Part shown: piece by piece, positions 12,283-23,125 of the stretch | How positions within the stretch are numbered: the first letter of the stretch is position 1 | How the letters are laid out: each line of letters opens with the position of its first letter | Assembly (NCBI GenBank): GCA_018417955.1 | Contig: JACTVC010000003.1 | Location: 1,426,001 to 1,490,000, forward strand | Source of the DNA: Laccaria trichodermophora | Lineage: Eukaryota; Basidiomycota; Agaricomycetes; Agaricales; Hydnangiaceae | Length of the DNA: 64,000 nt | Reading direction: 5' to 3' | The notes under the pieces: generated by a model | Told to the model about the DNA's origin: nothing | The model's input: the letters and a program-made list of their open reading frames with translations, nothing else | The model's database searches: none | Program-made: the position numbers and the translations under genes

Positions 12283-12747
12283 TCATTTACTCGACATTAC
12301 GTAGCCAGTGGTGTCCAATATCTGTTTGCCGCATATTGAGCAAAGACCTTTCTTGTAAGCACAACCTGAGGAAGATCGAAATCAGAGAAGCCAAGATAAG
12401 ACGAAACAATGGGCGCACCATGGCAGTATTTAGCCTTATTCTGCGTGGTAGGTTGCTTGCAATCTTTGCATTTCGCCTGATATGGCTGATGTAGGGGTGG
12501 GTTAGGATGAGTTATTGTGCGGTCAGAAGAAACAATTTACCTGGAAACGATTCTTTGAGCTACCAGGGCGGCTGAGGAGTTTGTTCTCGCCAACTTTCCT
12601 GGAACCATCCTTGATACTGCTGGAGCTAGCGGTAAAAGGATCAGGGGCTGCAACAGTTGATAGTTTCTATGGATATGAGAGACTAATGAGCGTCTGTAAG
12701 GATAACGAAACGAAAAGACAAACCTTTTCACACTTCTTGCAGACCAT
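12283..12747 (-). CDS. CRIPT: CRIPT (cysteine-rich PDZ-binding) family protein
   Basis: Four short exons give a protein of about 100 residues starting MVCKKCEKKLSTVAAPDPF. Paired Cys-x-x-Cys knuckles are present: CKKC at the N-terminus, then CKDC, then YCHGCAYKKGLCSICGKQ near the C-terminus. The tail is DTTGYVMSSK. This matches CRIPT, a small zinc-binding protein conserved through eukaryotes. In fungi and animals it is associated with the minor spliceosome and microtubule or PDZ contacts; the exact role here is inferred only from family. The acceptor giving RFQPYQAKCKDC rather than RFQAKCKDC is preferred because Pro-Tyr precedes the cysteine pair in the family. It is convergent with the DNMT5 gene, with stops 190 bp apart. 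Confidence 0.92.
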
Positions 12748-13411
12748 GATGAGGGTCGGAGGCAACAAACGGAGCGCTGACGAAGTGATCGATCACTTAG
12801 TCAGCCCGATCGTGCCAATCTCTTTTGGACCTCTTTCTCGTATTGGATTCATTACCACCCCTGTGGGCTCGTACACTCCGTAGAATCGACGCCGTCGCAA
12901 CATCCTTGGACAATCAAACTATTATCCCTCTCGCTCCACTAGGTCGCTGATCCCGACACTTGGTTCCCTCTTGCCATATCCATCACTCCCAGACTGGAAG
13001 GTGAGTACCTAACATCAGGCTCTTATTGTTGATTTTTTTTTTTCAACTTCGCGCGCCAACCTTAGGTATACTTCGAGACTCAAACTTACATACTCAGATC
13101 TCAAATTCAAAGACTGTTGACATGGCACCCTTTACACGAAGCAAGGAGTCGCAGGGACCTCGTTCACAAAAGATAATTCCGGCAGACAATCACTCAATCA
13201 CTCGCCTACCGACCAGCGCAACTATCCAATGCGTTTCACCCAGTTTTTTGACGCGATAAACATAATTCAAGTCTTTGTTAGCTGTTGTCTTGCAAAGAAA
13301 TGGTCTAACCATCGGACGACCAAGCAACGCTTTTTTTATCTTCCTTTTCTTGGACGACGAGCGGCGACGATATAAATTCAGCAAACATGGATTCGTTGAG
13401 AGCATACCGAA
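12748..13411. other. Intergenic region between divergent CRIPT and F-box genes
   Basis: It should carry the two divergent promoters. A short open frame from the ATG at 13122 (MAPFTRSKESQGPRSQ...) has no recognisable family and no flanking splice evidence, so it is not called. A poly-T run lies at 13032-13041. Confidence 0.5.
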
Positions 13412-15093
13412 ATGCCTCATCGTCTTCCAACTCTACGTCGCTACAAGATTTCTAACGACGTTTTAATCCTAATTCTGGAGAAGTTGGACCCCCGTACCTT
13501 GGCCACCACATGCAAGGTAAAAGTCGCGCCTTCGACGCGCTCCTTGTCATTAACACCGCGCTCTAGGTATTCCGAAGGGTCCACGAGCTCGTTATGGGGT
13601 TCCAGCATCTCCGTTACAAGTTCGAGTTGGCAATGGCCGGAATGCAGGACGGCACTCCCTCTTACTATTCCAAGCCGCCGTCTCTTCGCCTACAGCTTCT
13701 CTTGGCGTACAGAGAGAACTGGCCAAAGCTCCGATGGGCTTGCGAACAAAAGCTTTTCATCTCTGCTGCCGCAACCGTCGTAAACGTCTGTGGAGGCTTT
13801 CTTTATCACGTCGAGGGCCAGACTCTGGACTTGAAAGAGCTCCCCTCTTACCGCACTGGTCGACTTCCTGCCCAGACCAGACACATTAGGTTCGGTACCG
13901 CTCCTCGAGCCGATTGTGTCGCGATTGATCCCATGCAATCGCTCATCGTGACAAGCCATACCTTTAGGTACGTTTATATTGTACAAGACTGAGAAGTTCA
14001 TACGACTGAGGCGGTCTTGCAGTGGTCACGGCGGACAAGTTGCCCTCCGGTTGAAGATTCTCAATTTATGGACCTTCGAAAAACATCCTTATGCAGCTGC
14101 GCAATCTTATGAATGTCTTACTCAAATTGCTCAGCCTGTTGCGAAGACCTCGATGGTTGTTTGCGGATTTAAGATGACAGTTTCTCTCGAATTTTTAGGA
14201 GGGACTGTCAAGCACCTTCTGATTGATTGGCGCACATTACAGGCAATGGTAGGGATATAATTTGCTGAACGTAAAACCCACAAGCTAATCATTTTTGACT
14301 ATCAACAGTGGCTTGAGGAACAGGATGTCCATTTTTTAAACCCAGAGTCCCTCCTCACCGTCGGATACTCTCCTCGTGGAGCTCCTGGTATGAAGCTTTT
14401 CAATATTCGTGACTTGAACAGAACCTTCATCGAGCGCGAGTATGAATTACCAAGCATTTGGGCTGGCTCCGAGTTACGATTCAGTCACAACGCTATCCCA
14501 ACTCCCACAGTCCCACTCTCCAGAGACGCATTATTTCATCTGGACCCATCGACTCGCGTGCTCCATTTGACGGTCAAAGGTGGGCAGAAACGGGGCGCCT
14601 TGCATTGGCTCTTCATCAGAGAATCCTATTTCCGCCCAGCTTCACGCGCTGACCAGTCCTGCCATGTTCCATGGGCATCTTGGAGTAAAGCTTGCCTGAT
14701 TAAAGACCTTGTGGCATCAGAAATTATTGGCGTTCCCCGAGTTATCGGCAGCCGCATTGTATATGTCGAATCCGATTCGGGATCTGGGAAGGATAGAATT
14801 TCTATCATTGACTTCACTATACCCGCAAACCACCCTGGATCCAGCTCTCGTCCTTGGTCGTTGATTGGACCCCTGGCAATGTTGACCCCGAATGAATCAA
14901 GCCGCAGTATTCCCTCTTCTGTCACAGGTCACCTCCGAGTCGAAGGAATCTGCGCTTCCGAAGATAATATTGTCGTCATGCTCGTAAGTTTTGCCTTTCT
15001 TGCCTCCATTGATAACTGGATGATCCGTTGAATATCAAGGAACCTCAACAAGGAGGGAAGGCCGTCAACATCTTGACGTTCGGGCCCAAGTGA
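13412..15093 (+). CDS. F-box protein, fungal-specific
   Basis: Five exons (13412-13515, 13567-13977, 14023-14248, 14309-14983, 15040-15093) join in frame to 489 residues. The N-terminus is MPHRLPTLRRYKISNDVLIL followed by ILEKLDPRTLATTCK and, after the intron, VFRRVHELVMGF. This is an F-box helix bundle that would contact Skp1 in an SCF ubiquitin ligase. The remainder has many short beta-like stretches (for example HIRFGTAPRADCVAIDP, KILNLWTFEKHPY, VLHLTVKGGQKRG), as in F-box proteins with a beta-propeller-like substrate domain. The substrate is unknown. An ATG at 13387 lies in another frame and meets a stop, so 13412 is taken as the start. Confidence 0.8.
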
Positions 15094-15323
15094 AACCATG
15101 ATATTTGATACCCAAGATCACCTTGATCTCAATGTTTTGATTGTTACGGATATGTAGTGCACTGTTGTATCAGTTCCAGAGTCAAGCCAAGTCGAAGCGA
15201 TTGATCAATTTCTGTATTTAGCATGTATATTACCAGTTAGGGCACTGCCAAGGCTATCCATGTTTCACTGAAACTAAATATAGTTCTTGTTCTCGAGTCA
15301 GATCTACCGCCGTCGATTTTTGA

Positions 15324-16151
15324 TTACTTTGTTACAGTTCCCAACTTTAATTTTGCCCAGACAACCCAACGCCTTCTTTCATTTTCGTCGTCGTCACCTG
15401 TAACACGCCACCTCCTCGTCGCTGAACCGGAAACCTCGTTTTCAACGACACTCTCGATCACAAACCCCGCAGTCTGCGCTGATGCAAGGAAAGACTGAAT
15501 AGTGTAACGTCCCGTATGTAGCCCTGCTACCAGATGAATACGGGACGAAACCGATTCTTTGAGGGCCATCTTTAGGGTATCGATGAAAATGCAATGCAGA
15601 TCTGGGTTCCAAAGGGTATCTGCAGCTAGAATCACGTCAAATCCGCCGTCATCTGTGGAATTAAGACTCGATACATCGGAGCCCCATGCATATGGGACTG
15701 CCCGGCATCGGGAACTGACGCCGTTGCGCTCGATGTTTCCTGCTAACGTTTTAATCAATTCCTCGTCAGGATAATCGCTCGCTGTAACAAAGACTCTTTC
15801 CGGAAACAACTTCGCAATCAAAATGCTAGGAAGACCAGCAGAAGCCCCCAATTCAAGCACCCTCAGTGTTTCATTGGTTGGTAGCTCCTTGATATGACTC
15901 TCGAGACCGATTTCGTTCCAGTGATCTGCCAGATGAATCGACGATACCCAAATAGATGATGCGTGCAGAGCCCAGTTGGCGGCGTGGGTATCGGGGGTCT
16001 GAAGTGTAATCACGAAGGAGGGACCAGAACCAGAATATTTGTACGTGAAGAGTGAACCAGGTGAAGATAGAGTTATCGGCTGGAGGTCGTAAAGCGTCTG
16101 GAGCGAATCGAGCAATATGTCTTCCGGATCGTCCCCGGCGTCCGAGTCCAT
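15324..16151 (-). CDS. EFM7: EFM7/NNT1-like protein methyltransferase (Methyltransf_16)
   Basis: A single exon of 275 residues starts MDSDAGDDPEDILLDSLQTL. The SAM-binding motif is LRVLELGASAGLPSILIAKL, followed by an acidic strand VTASDYPDEELI and the post-I region DVILAADTLWNPD with a His-rich helix. The upstream NWALHASSIWVSSIHLADHW is the family's substrate-side helix. This pattern fits the NNT1/EFM7 group, which methylates the N-terminus and a nearby lysine of translation elongation factor eEF1A. The sequence does not prove the substrate; another class I lysine methyltransferase of family 16 is possible. A longer reading from a TTG at 16178 is not used because eukaryotic initiation needs ATG. 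Confidence 0.82.
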   Translation of the reverse strand: MDSDAGDDPEDILLDSLQTLYDLQPITLSSPGSLFTYKYSGSGPSFVITLQTPDTHAANWALHASSIWVSSIHLADHWNEIGLESHIKELPTNETLRVLELGASAGLPSILIAKLFPERVFVTASDYPDEELIKTLAGNIERNGVSSRCRAVPYAWGSDVSSLNSTDDGGFDVILAADTLWNPDLHCIFIDTLKMALKESVSSRIHLVAGLHTGRYTIQSFLASAQTAGFVIESVVENEVSGSATRRWRVTGDDDENERRRWVVWAKLKLGTVTK

Positions 16152-16346
16152 AAATGGGCTCGACTCTGGCGAGCCCAAGGTCAGATAAGTCCTTTCTCAG
16201 GTATTAACGAAACAAACCTGACCACCACTGAGGTTGGTAAAGGGTGTAAGTCCAACAGTGTTATCTGCCGTTATCGCCGATGCTTCACTACATATTTGGT
16301 ATCCACGGGTTGGGCTAACTTCGGGAAACATAATATCTCACTAACT

Positions 16347-17592
16347 TTACACTCGGAACACGTTCAATCTACTATCCCATCCACAACTTGCTAGAATGCC
16401 TTCTTCAAAAATGGACCAAGCACAGCCGACCACAAATTCCGTGTGAGGGTCATGGATATACAGGAGTTGGCCGCGCCCTGGCGCTGGGGTTGTTGTCCAA
16501 CTAGAAGGTTATTAATAAGGTAAAGCTCATATGGGATCGTGGAAGACATACACTCGACAAGTCATGTCGTAACTTGCGGTTGCAAGAACATCTGCACGAT
16601 GGGGGCTCCACTGCACCTTCCTGACGGCATATTCGTGGCCAGGAAGTTGCGTCTCGCAAATTCCCCCGACCTGAGGTGTTTCGCTGAGTTTGACCATACG
16701 ACAATCCCAAACTTTTACAAGTTTGTCAACACCTGCGCTGGCTAAAACCATTGGTCGATACTTGTTCCAGTCTAGGGAGAGTATTTCCGTGCCTGACGCA
16801 GGGATCGTCAGAGCCGCGGCGGAAAGTGGATTGACAAATGTGTTTATATTTGGACCAGTGGTTAGATATGAAGGTGTACGAAGGTCAAACAACTTCAGAG
16901 TGCCGTCGGTGGAACACGAAGCTAGGATATCAGGCTGGTGAGGGGAGAAGAGGGCTTGGTAGACACATGAGTGATGCGCTTGCACAGTCGTAATGGAACG
17001 TGGACGGTCGGGCGTCCACTGAGTTGCGGTCAAGGAGAGGAATTAATCACCACAAAGGTAATCGACGCACAAGTTTTATCGTTCCATCCCAAGATGATGA
17101 AGCGAATGTGTCCTTTTTAATGTTTGACCAATCGACAGAAAAAACTTCTCGTGTGTGCTCTTGCCATGCACGTATTGGCAAGTCCTAAGCTTCTGGTAAG
17201 GTCCTCATGAATTGTCAAAGTAACGACCGAGAACTTACATTGAGCATCACATCCCACAATCGTAACGAGCCATCTCCAGAAGCCGTTACTAGTTGGTTCT
17301 CGTGAACTTCAGACCAAGCGACGTCGTAAAGGCCGTCCTGTGTTTCGTAACTGACGCCTTGGAGATTCAGCCGGACGACAGAAGTCACGGATGGGGCACC
17401 TCACTGTTTGTCCAGCGTCAAAGTCGGCAAGCCACCAGGGCCGGGATTGGCAGAAACAAGATGCAATCGCCCATTCCCGACTAATCCGAAATTCGCTGAC
17501 GATGCTAGAGCTAGCCGGGTCGTGTGGAACGGCGACCAGGCCAAAGCATAGTGGGCGAAGCCTGGTGTGTGTAGGACGGATGGGCTGTTCAT
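16347..17592 (-). CDS. PEX7: Peroxisomal targeting signal 2 receptor PEX7 (WD40)
   Basis: Five exons give about 344 residues of WD40 propeller. The start is [20 protein letters not shown], then [18 protein letters not shown]. Later blades include [57 protein letters not shown] and [12 protein letters not shown], and the C-terminus is [14 protein letters not shown]7 carries PTS2-bearing enzymes such as thiolase to peroxisomes. An apparent in-frame TGA after TLTLDKQ is removed by a 54-nt intron ending CGTCAG, giving [12 protein letters not shown]. The last intron has a perfect GTATGT donor. The start codon is only 48 bp from that of the divergent sirtuin gene. Confidence 0.95.
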
Positions 17593-17640
17593 GTCGAACT
17601 TCAGACTCGGGGCTCGGAGAAGCTTACCCAGAACGGTCAC

Positions 17641-19279
17641 ATGCGCGTCTCCATTCCTACTATCCCCCATACCGCTAAGCCCATTCCCAACGTTACTCTA
17701 CCAGAGGCAATCAAACGTCTCACCGACTTTCTTAGAGGAGGAGCGACCACGGTCCTCACAGGCGCTGGTGTGAGCGTAGATTCCGGAATCAAAGCCTATC
17801 GAGGTCAAGATGGCCGATACATGAACCCTAATTTCCAGTGGGTCGCACAATCTTGCCTTCGCGTTGAACGCGTCGATTGAGTGTCGGAAAGGCCGATATT
17901 TTACCACGAACTCATAGACGAGACCGATAAAGGCCACAGATTCAGGTGCTGACTCTTAGGTCGTCATCAAGTTGATGGATAACGTTCAAGCTTTCTTCAT
18001 CTTGCCAGGCAAAGATATTGGTCTATATGCATTCTCATACTCAATTTTGAAGCTCAATATGCTCAACTATGTCAAGGCTTCGCTCGTATCTTGGCTACCC
18101 CCCAGTCAAAAACGCAGTGCCGAATGTATCACATATTTCCCTGGCAGCATTACAGCACGCCTCGGTCGTCCCGAATATTATCACTCAGGTGAAATCAAAT
18201 GCTTTCTGGTTTTATCTTTGGTCTCCCTTTTTGAAAGTGTTTGAAAGAACGTCGACGGGTTACACCAGAAAGCCCTTCAACAAGTTGCCCCACATAAATG
18301 GAACCCAGCACACGCACGAGATGCAATCCTGGAATTGCATGGAACTCTACATGTATACTTTCATCCACTTTGTATAACGTCGGGCTCATTGCGTCAAAGC
18401 GAGTAAGCTGCAACAAGGGGCACACGATTCATCGAGACCTTTTTCAAGATTTCCTCTCTGCAGCGAACCCCCAATGGGACGCGTATGCACAAGAATTAAT
18501 GATGTCAGGAACCCGGCCAATATCGAATCCGGACGGCGATGTCTGGTTTTTTTGCATGCATAAGTTTATCTATGTCTGAATATGTGCTAGGTGGCGATTG
18601 AACATCTCGGGATCTCGTACAGCGACTTTTACGTTCCAGATTGTCCAACCTGCTTGCTCGAAAACCGCAGAAATGCTATCGTGAGCCGTTCCACTTTTTC
18701 CTCTCTTCTAATCTGACATGAAGCATTCCAAGCACAAACCAGAGGTTATATTTTTCGGGGAGTCAATACCACAAAATGTCAAAGAGCGCTCGTATGGCTT
18801 TCAAAATCACTGCTGTTTGGTCTTAAAATGCTTTCTTCCAGTTTTCGCGAAGTAGAAAGATGTGATCAATTGCTGTTAATTGGCACAACATTGGCGACCT
18901 ACTCCGCTTTCAGGTAGGTAACCTCACTCATCGATTTCTGGGGCTGAATCAAACAATCATCTGCAGGTTGGTTAAACATGCGCTAGAGCTGAAGAAGCCA
19001 GTAATGCTTTTGAACATTGGACCCACAAGGGCGGATGGTATACAGGAAATACAAAAACTCAATATCGCTAGTGGCGTCGTCCTCAGAGAAGTCGCCAAGG
19101 AGATCATGTTCGTATCCTTGTGACCTCGTCTCCCTCATAATTGGGGAACCGATTCTAATCATCGATTTCTGTCTTCTATCAGCGGCGAAAAGGCGATGCA
19201 CGAGCTCGTACTTGCCTCGATGCCTCACAGCAATTTTCCTCCTGATGGTAGTGACTCGGCTCCGAGAGCGGCAGGATAA
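17641..19279 (+). CDS. Sirtuin, class II (SIRT4-like) NAD-dependent protein deacylase
   Basis: Many small exons encode about 340 residues. The Rossmann start is TTVLTGAGVSVDSGIKAYRG, and the NAD and catalytic segments are NVDGLHQKAL and ELHGTLHRV, with the catalytic His in the HG pair. KPEVIFFGE and LLLIGTTLATYSAFR follow. The spliced RYWLRSYLGYPPVKNAVPN is characteristic of the SIRT4-type group, which is usually mitochondrial. The N-terminus MRVSIPTIPHTAKPIPNVTL is basic and lacks acids early on, so mitochondrial import is possible. The first zinc pair is CNKGH rather than CxxC, while the second, CPTC, is intact. A donor reading GTCTAT near 18033 is unusual. The protein ends APRAAG. Confidence 0.88.
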
Positions 19280-19534
19280 CCCAGTCAATGTACTAGCCGA
19301 AAAGCTTGTGGTTCATGCCCATTCAAGAAATCTGTAGTATGATACACTGCACATAGACCACAAACAAGGCGTAGAAACTTGAAATCTAAAAATACACAGG
19401 CCAAGAAACATTAGGGTGTGTAGGGTACCAAGACCGAGGTATGTATGAAGGTATACATGGGCAAAGCCAAAACACGGAAAACATGGGTGACGGAAAGGAA
19501 TCAGAAACTTTACAGAGATCCTTGATCACCTTGT

Positions 19535-20194
19535 TTAAGGGGATCTTGATAGGAGAGAGAGGGAAAGCGCAGCCTCGCGGTGCATCTTCTCTTCCATCGT
19601 TTCGTTGGGATCAGGATTGAATAATTTATTTTCGAGTTCACGAGTGATTGCCGAGTCGATGGTGGATCCCTTCAACTGCACGCATGTCCAAGCTTGCCAG
19701 CCTTGAGTGGGGGGTGTAGTAGGAGCTGGCTGTACTGGATTCGGACGCCACAAACAATCGCTGGTCACAACGTCGGGTTGATAAGGTCGAGGAAGCGTAG
19801 ATGCAACAAATGATAGCGGGGAAGAGGAGGGTTCAGTGCTTCCGTCTGAATCGATACTATGGCTGTGAACGAAAGGCCGTGCACTCGGGGATGGCGATGG
19901 CAGGGGGACGGTGGGCTATTTGAAATAAAGGCAGGTTCGCCAAGAAGTTGAGGGGATTCTTACCGCTTGTGCTTTGATTGCTGTATCAATCCTCATAGTC
20001 GTCTTTGTGTGGCGTGTCTTGAGACACCGCGCCCGATGAGTGCGCCAGTGAAGGGGGTCAAACGCGCTTTTCGCCGATAGTTTGATTTGCTTCCCGCAGC
20101 GTTTGCATTCGACGTAGGTGGGGCTGAGTACAATCGCTAATGGGTCTTCTCGGAGCTTAGTTTCCCTGGCCTTTTCTGCGGGACTTCGAGACAT
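19535..20194 (-). CDS. C2HC-motif protein, Agaricomycete-type, function unknown
   Basis: Two exons give about 200 residues starting MSRSPAEKARETKLREDPLA. Near residue 30 lies a zinc-binding pattern: CKRCGKQIKL, a spacer, then HWRTHRARC (Cys-x2-Cys ... Trp-x2-His-x3-Cys). The intron after TAIKAQA has a GTAAGA donor. The second exon is Pro/Ser-rich (PTVPLPSPSPSARPF) and then has SDCLWRPNPVQP and a helical tail ending LSLSLLSRSP. The same C2HC pattern occurs twice in the next gene on this strand, so the two look like diverged paralogues. An upstream first exon cannot be excluded. Role unknown; nucleic acid or protein binding is a guess. Confidence 0.6.
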
Positions 20195-21156
20195 TCGTGA
20201 TCGACTAAGGATCCAATTTTTTAAAGATAATCTCAAGCCACAGGATAGCGTAAGAAGTGGAAACGAACCTTTGGACTTGTGGGGACAAGCTATCTGCGTC
20301 GGCCATTGGAATAGGTCAGTTCGGTCGTTGTTTTTGAAAGATATCATTGAGCCACTTACGGGGGTATGAGTGAGATGGGGGTGGAGTGATGGGCGCTGGG
20401 TAAAAGACAAAACGCGGGATCGACGTTACCTCTTACCTGACTCGATAAGAGAGTTCCTGTGGAGATTGTTAGAATATTTGACAAAGACATCATGATGAGA
20501 TCCGAGTTCTTTCAAAGCTGTACCTCTTTGTCGTTCGCTGAAGTAAAATTTCATCGATAATCAGCGGCAACTGAATTTGTTCTCATTGGAAGGAATGCGC
20601 GGTATGTTTCAGGGTAGGCGTGGGGCTGCAGGGCATAAAGAGCAGCCTCTAAAGTCTATGTATTTTCGAAGCACGGTTGTCGGCATCATCCGTTTTGAAC
20701 GGTCACTAGTCTCGTTCCCGTTTTAGCCCCATGATGCCGACGTCTTGGCTTCATATCATATACATGGAGCGCTGACTCGGATAAAACCCTTACAAAAGGG
20801 AGGCAGAGTGTCCAGTTGGATTATACAATCATCTATCTGAGGAACAAGGGAAAAATATGGAATAAAAATAGAGTCACGCAACAACCTTCACCCTTTGGCT
20901 CAAAGATATCAATCTTTCCTTGGGCGCAGTGCAGTAGCATAATGCGTAGCGTGGTTGTGCGATTTTTGGCGATTTACTCATACCAGCCCGTAGAGCAGTG
21001 GGGATACGAATATTTCTTGCAGAACAGGTGAATGTTCGATGCGGTTTAAGAGCCAATCCAACCATGTAATTCAAAATTTATTAGTTGGAGCTGTTGAAAT
21101 TAGAGAAAACCGAGAACTCTGATAAAGAAGTGTACAACCAAGGAATATCGAAGACA
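20195..21156. other. Intergenic, contains a short inverted repeat
   Basis: No gene was recognised on either strand. An 11-bp perfect inverted repeat, GTCGGCATCAT at 20679-20689 and ATGATGCCGAC at 20731-20741, has a 41-nt loop. It lies upstream of the first C2HC gene and could be a regulatory hairpin or remnant. Confidence 0.5.
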
Positions 21157-22807
21157 TCATGAAGAATCACCCTTCAAACTCTCCCGGAACCCGCGTATGA
21201 AGGCCTTTACAGGGAGCAAGAACCAACCCATGGCGGTAGGCGCCTCCTCCTGAGGAGGCGCGTAGGTGTCATGTCGCGGACGATTGTGGGGCCTCAAATC
21301 CTCGTCGGGAACAAGTGCCGGTTCTTCTCGTGGCCTTTTGACACCGTGTAAATCTGACGGAGACATTTCTGCACCTGTCGCGCGAAATACGGCATCAACC
21401 AAAGTCGATGGTGATGGCTCCGTTGATTTAATAGGGAAACGAATGACGTTTTCCGTTCCAGATAACGGAGAACTTGCCAAAGTCAATGTCAAACACAGCT
21501 GGGGTGTGATCATGGATCTGCTTACTATTTGCAGCGTTCTTTATGCTCCTCCCAACTTGTCAGATTGTATTGCCCATCGCCTTTCAGGTCGACTCTGACG
21601 CCACAGACGGCGCATTCTATATCATGTGCTTGGAATGATTTCGCTTGCGGATCATTGACAAGGCGCAATTTCCGTTCTGCAGCGGCGACGCGGCTGCTGG
21701 GCCTATAATACAGATCAGAATGGCGTTTTCTATTGGGAACGCAAAAGCATACACTTGTTCCACAGGGCTGCCTGTTGTTATCTCAGATAACGAGTCCGAG
21801 ATTCCTCCTTTTGAAGGTCCCGCCTCATTTGGATTCCTGAGAAACGTCAATTATGATCTAATACGTTTACGGGATTTTCAATACCTGAGAGGTTTGAGAT
21901 CGCAGGTAAGCCTGTGTTTTTCCCAACGCTGGACGTGGTAGGGTCTTCTACGGTCAAGCTTGAGAACTTTGTCGCATCTGGTGCATGTAACCTCATAGGG
22001 AGATATGTTCGCGCATTCCGGTTGATTCTCAAAATATTGGCGACGTTCCGCCTCAGTTCGCCGAATTCGAGTTGTGCCACGAATCGACTCCGCCACTGAA
22101 TCTGCCAGTGAGTCTGTCACGGATATATTGTCTTCTGCAGCGAGGGAAGCCACCGACCTATGGTAGAACAGTTAGCTTATAAAACATGTTGAGAGTACTC
22201 GATCTACATACGCCCTGGAAAGAGGTTTCGCGTTTTCCGACCCAAGAGCAGACCGCTTCTTGTTGGTAGAAGGAGACGCCGCGACTTGCTGAATGACGCG
22301 GTTCAGTGAGGTGGTCGACGAGGAGGAACGTTTATGTGTGTGATTGTTCGCCGGAATTGGCTTGGGTCCCTCAGGCTCCTCAGAGTCGCGTCGAACGCGC
22401 TTAGGAGAGGGTCCAGGGAGTCTAAGCTCATGCTAGCATTAAGCTACTGGGTCAAACATGAAATTAAAAGGTGCGCACTTGATATCCCTAAAGTCTATCT
22501 TTTTCACTTTGCCCCCCGGTGCCTAGGTGGGAAATGAGAAACATTTCACCTCAACAACCAAACGAACCTTGAAGAGGGGCTTATTGGATGCGCCAGCTTC
22601 GCGCTGATTGCCAGTGAAATCAGTTTCTGGGTCGCTGGGAGAGGTGAGTCCGGGACGGTAGTCAAGTTGACAAATTCGCATACCCTGCAGTATCGGGCAC
22701 ACTTCTCCTTCCCTATGTTCGTAAGTACAACACTAAATCAAAGAGGAATAGTAGCTTACCTTTGGCCGTTCCAAATAGGTAACTTTTACCGGTGGCCTAT
22801 AGGACAT
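21157..22807 (-). CDS. Protein with two C2HC motifs, paralogue of the neighbouring gene
   Basis: About seven exons. The proposed start at 22807 gives MSYRPPVKVTYLERPK, then GMRICQLDYRPGLTSPSDPE and KPLFK. Further on are a basic Ser-rich segment (PSPKRVRRDSEEPEGPKPIP) and a first zinc motif CTRCDKVLKL...RWEKHRLTC. A second motif, CAVCGVRVDLKGDG...SWEEHKERC, follows after splicing. Both fit Cys-x2-Cys ... Trp-x2-His-x3-Cys. The C-terminus is FRESLKGDSS. The two motifs are joined through AAAERKLRLVNDPQAKSFQ. The pattern is shared with the gene at 19535-20194, suggesting tandem duplication. The 5' end is the weakest part: an internal ATG at 22681 in the same frame is the alternative start. No function is assigned. 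Confidence 0.6.
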
Positions 22808-23125
22808 CGGTTACCGTGACGCGACGAAGCAGAGCAAGAAGCAGACCTTTCCAGAGATGAGGGAGAGCTGTCCATTGGATTGAGAGTCAGGTGGATAATG
22901 AATGTAAGTATATGATAAGAAATAAAAGGAGCGCGTGTTGAAGAATGTTGGGGGTATATGATCGAGCGTCGGAGTCGAAGGCCAACTCGTCACAAAAATC
23001 AATCACAAACACACCTCTCTCGAACTTTCAAGTACAAGTTCTATTATAATGTACGTATCAAAAGATTAACTAGAATAAAGCTACGATAGGAATGGGAAAT
23101 CATCATAAAAGCGTCGTGGCAGTCA
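22808..23125. other. Intergenic, nothing recognised
   Basis: Spacer between two minus-strand genes. It should hold the promoter of the two-motif C2HC gene and the 3' UTR of the Zn2Cys6 gene. No open frame or repeat of note. Confidence 0.5.

Noticed and set aside
13122..13259. 45-codon plus-strand frame MAPFTRSKESQG...
   Set aside because: No family, no support for splicing, lies in a divergent promoter region.
17390..17450. In-frame TGA in the PEX7 first exon, suggesting a pseudogene
   Set aside because: A canonical 54-nt GT-AG intron removes it and rebuilds the conserved [14 protein letters not shown] segment.
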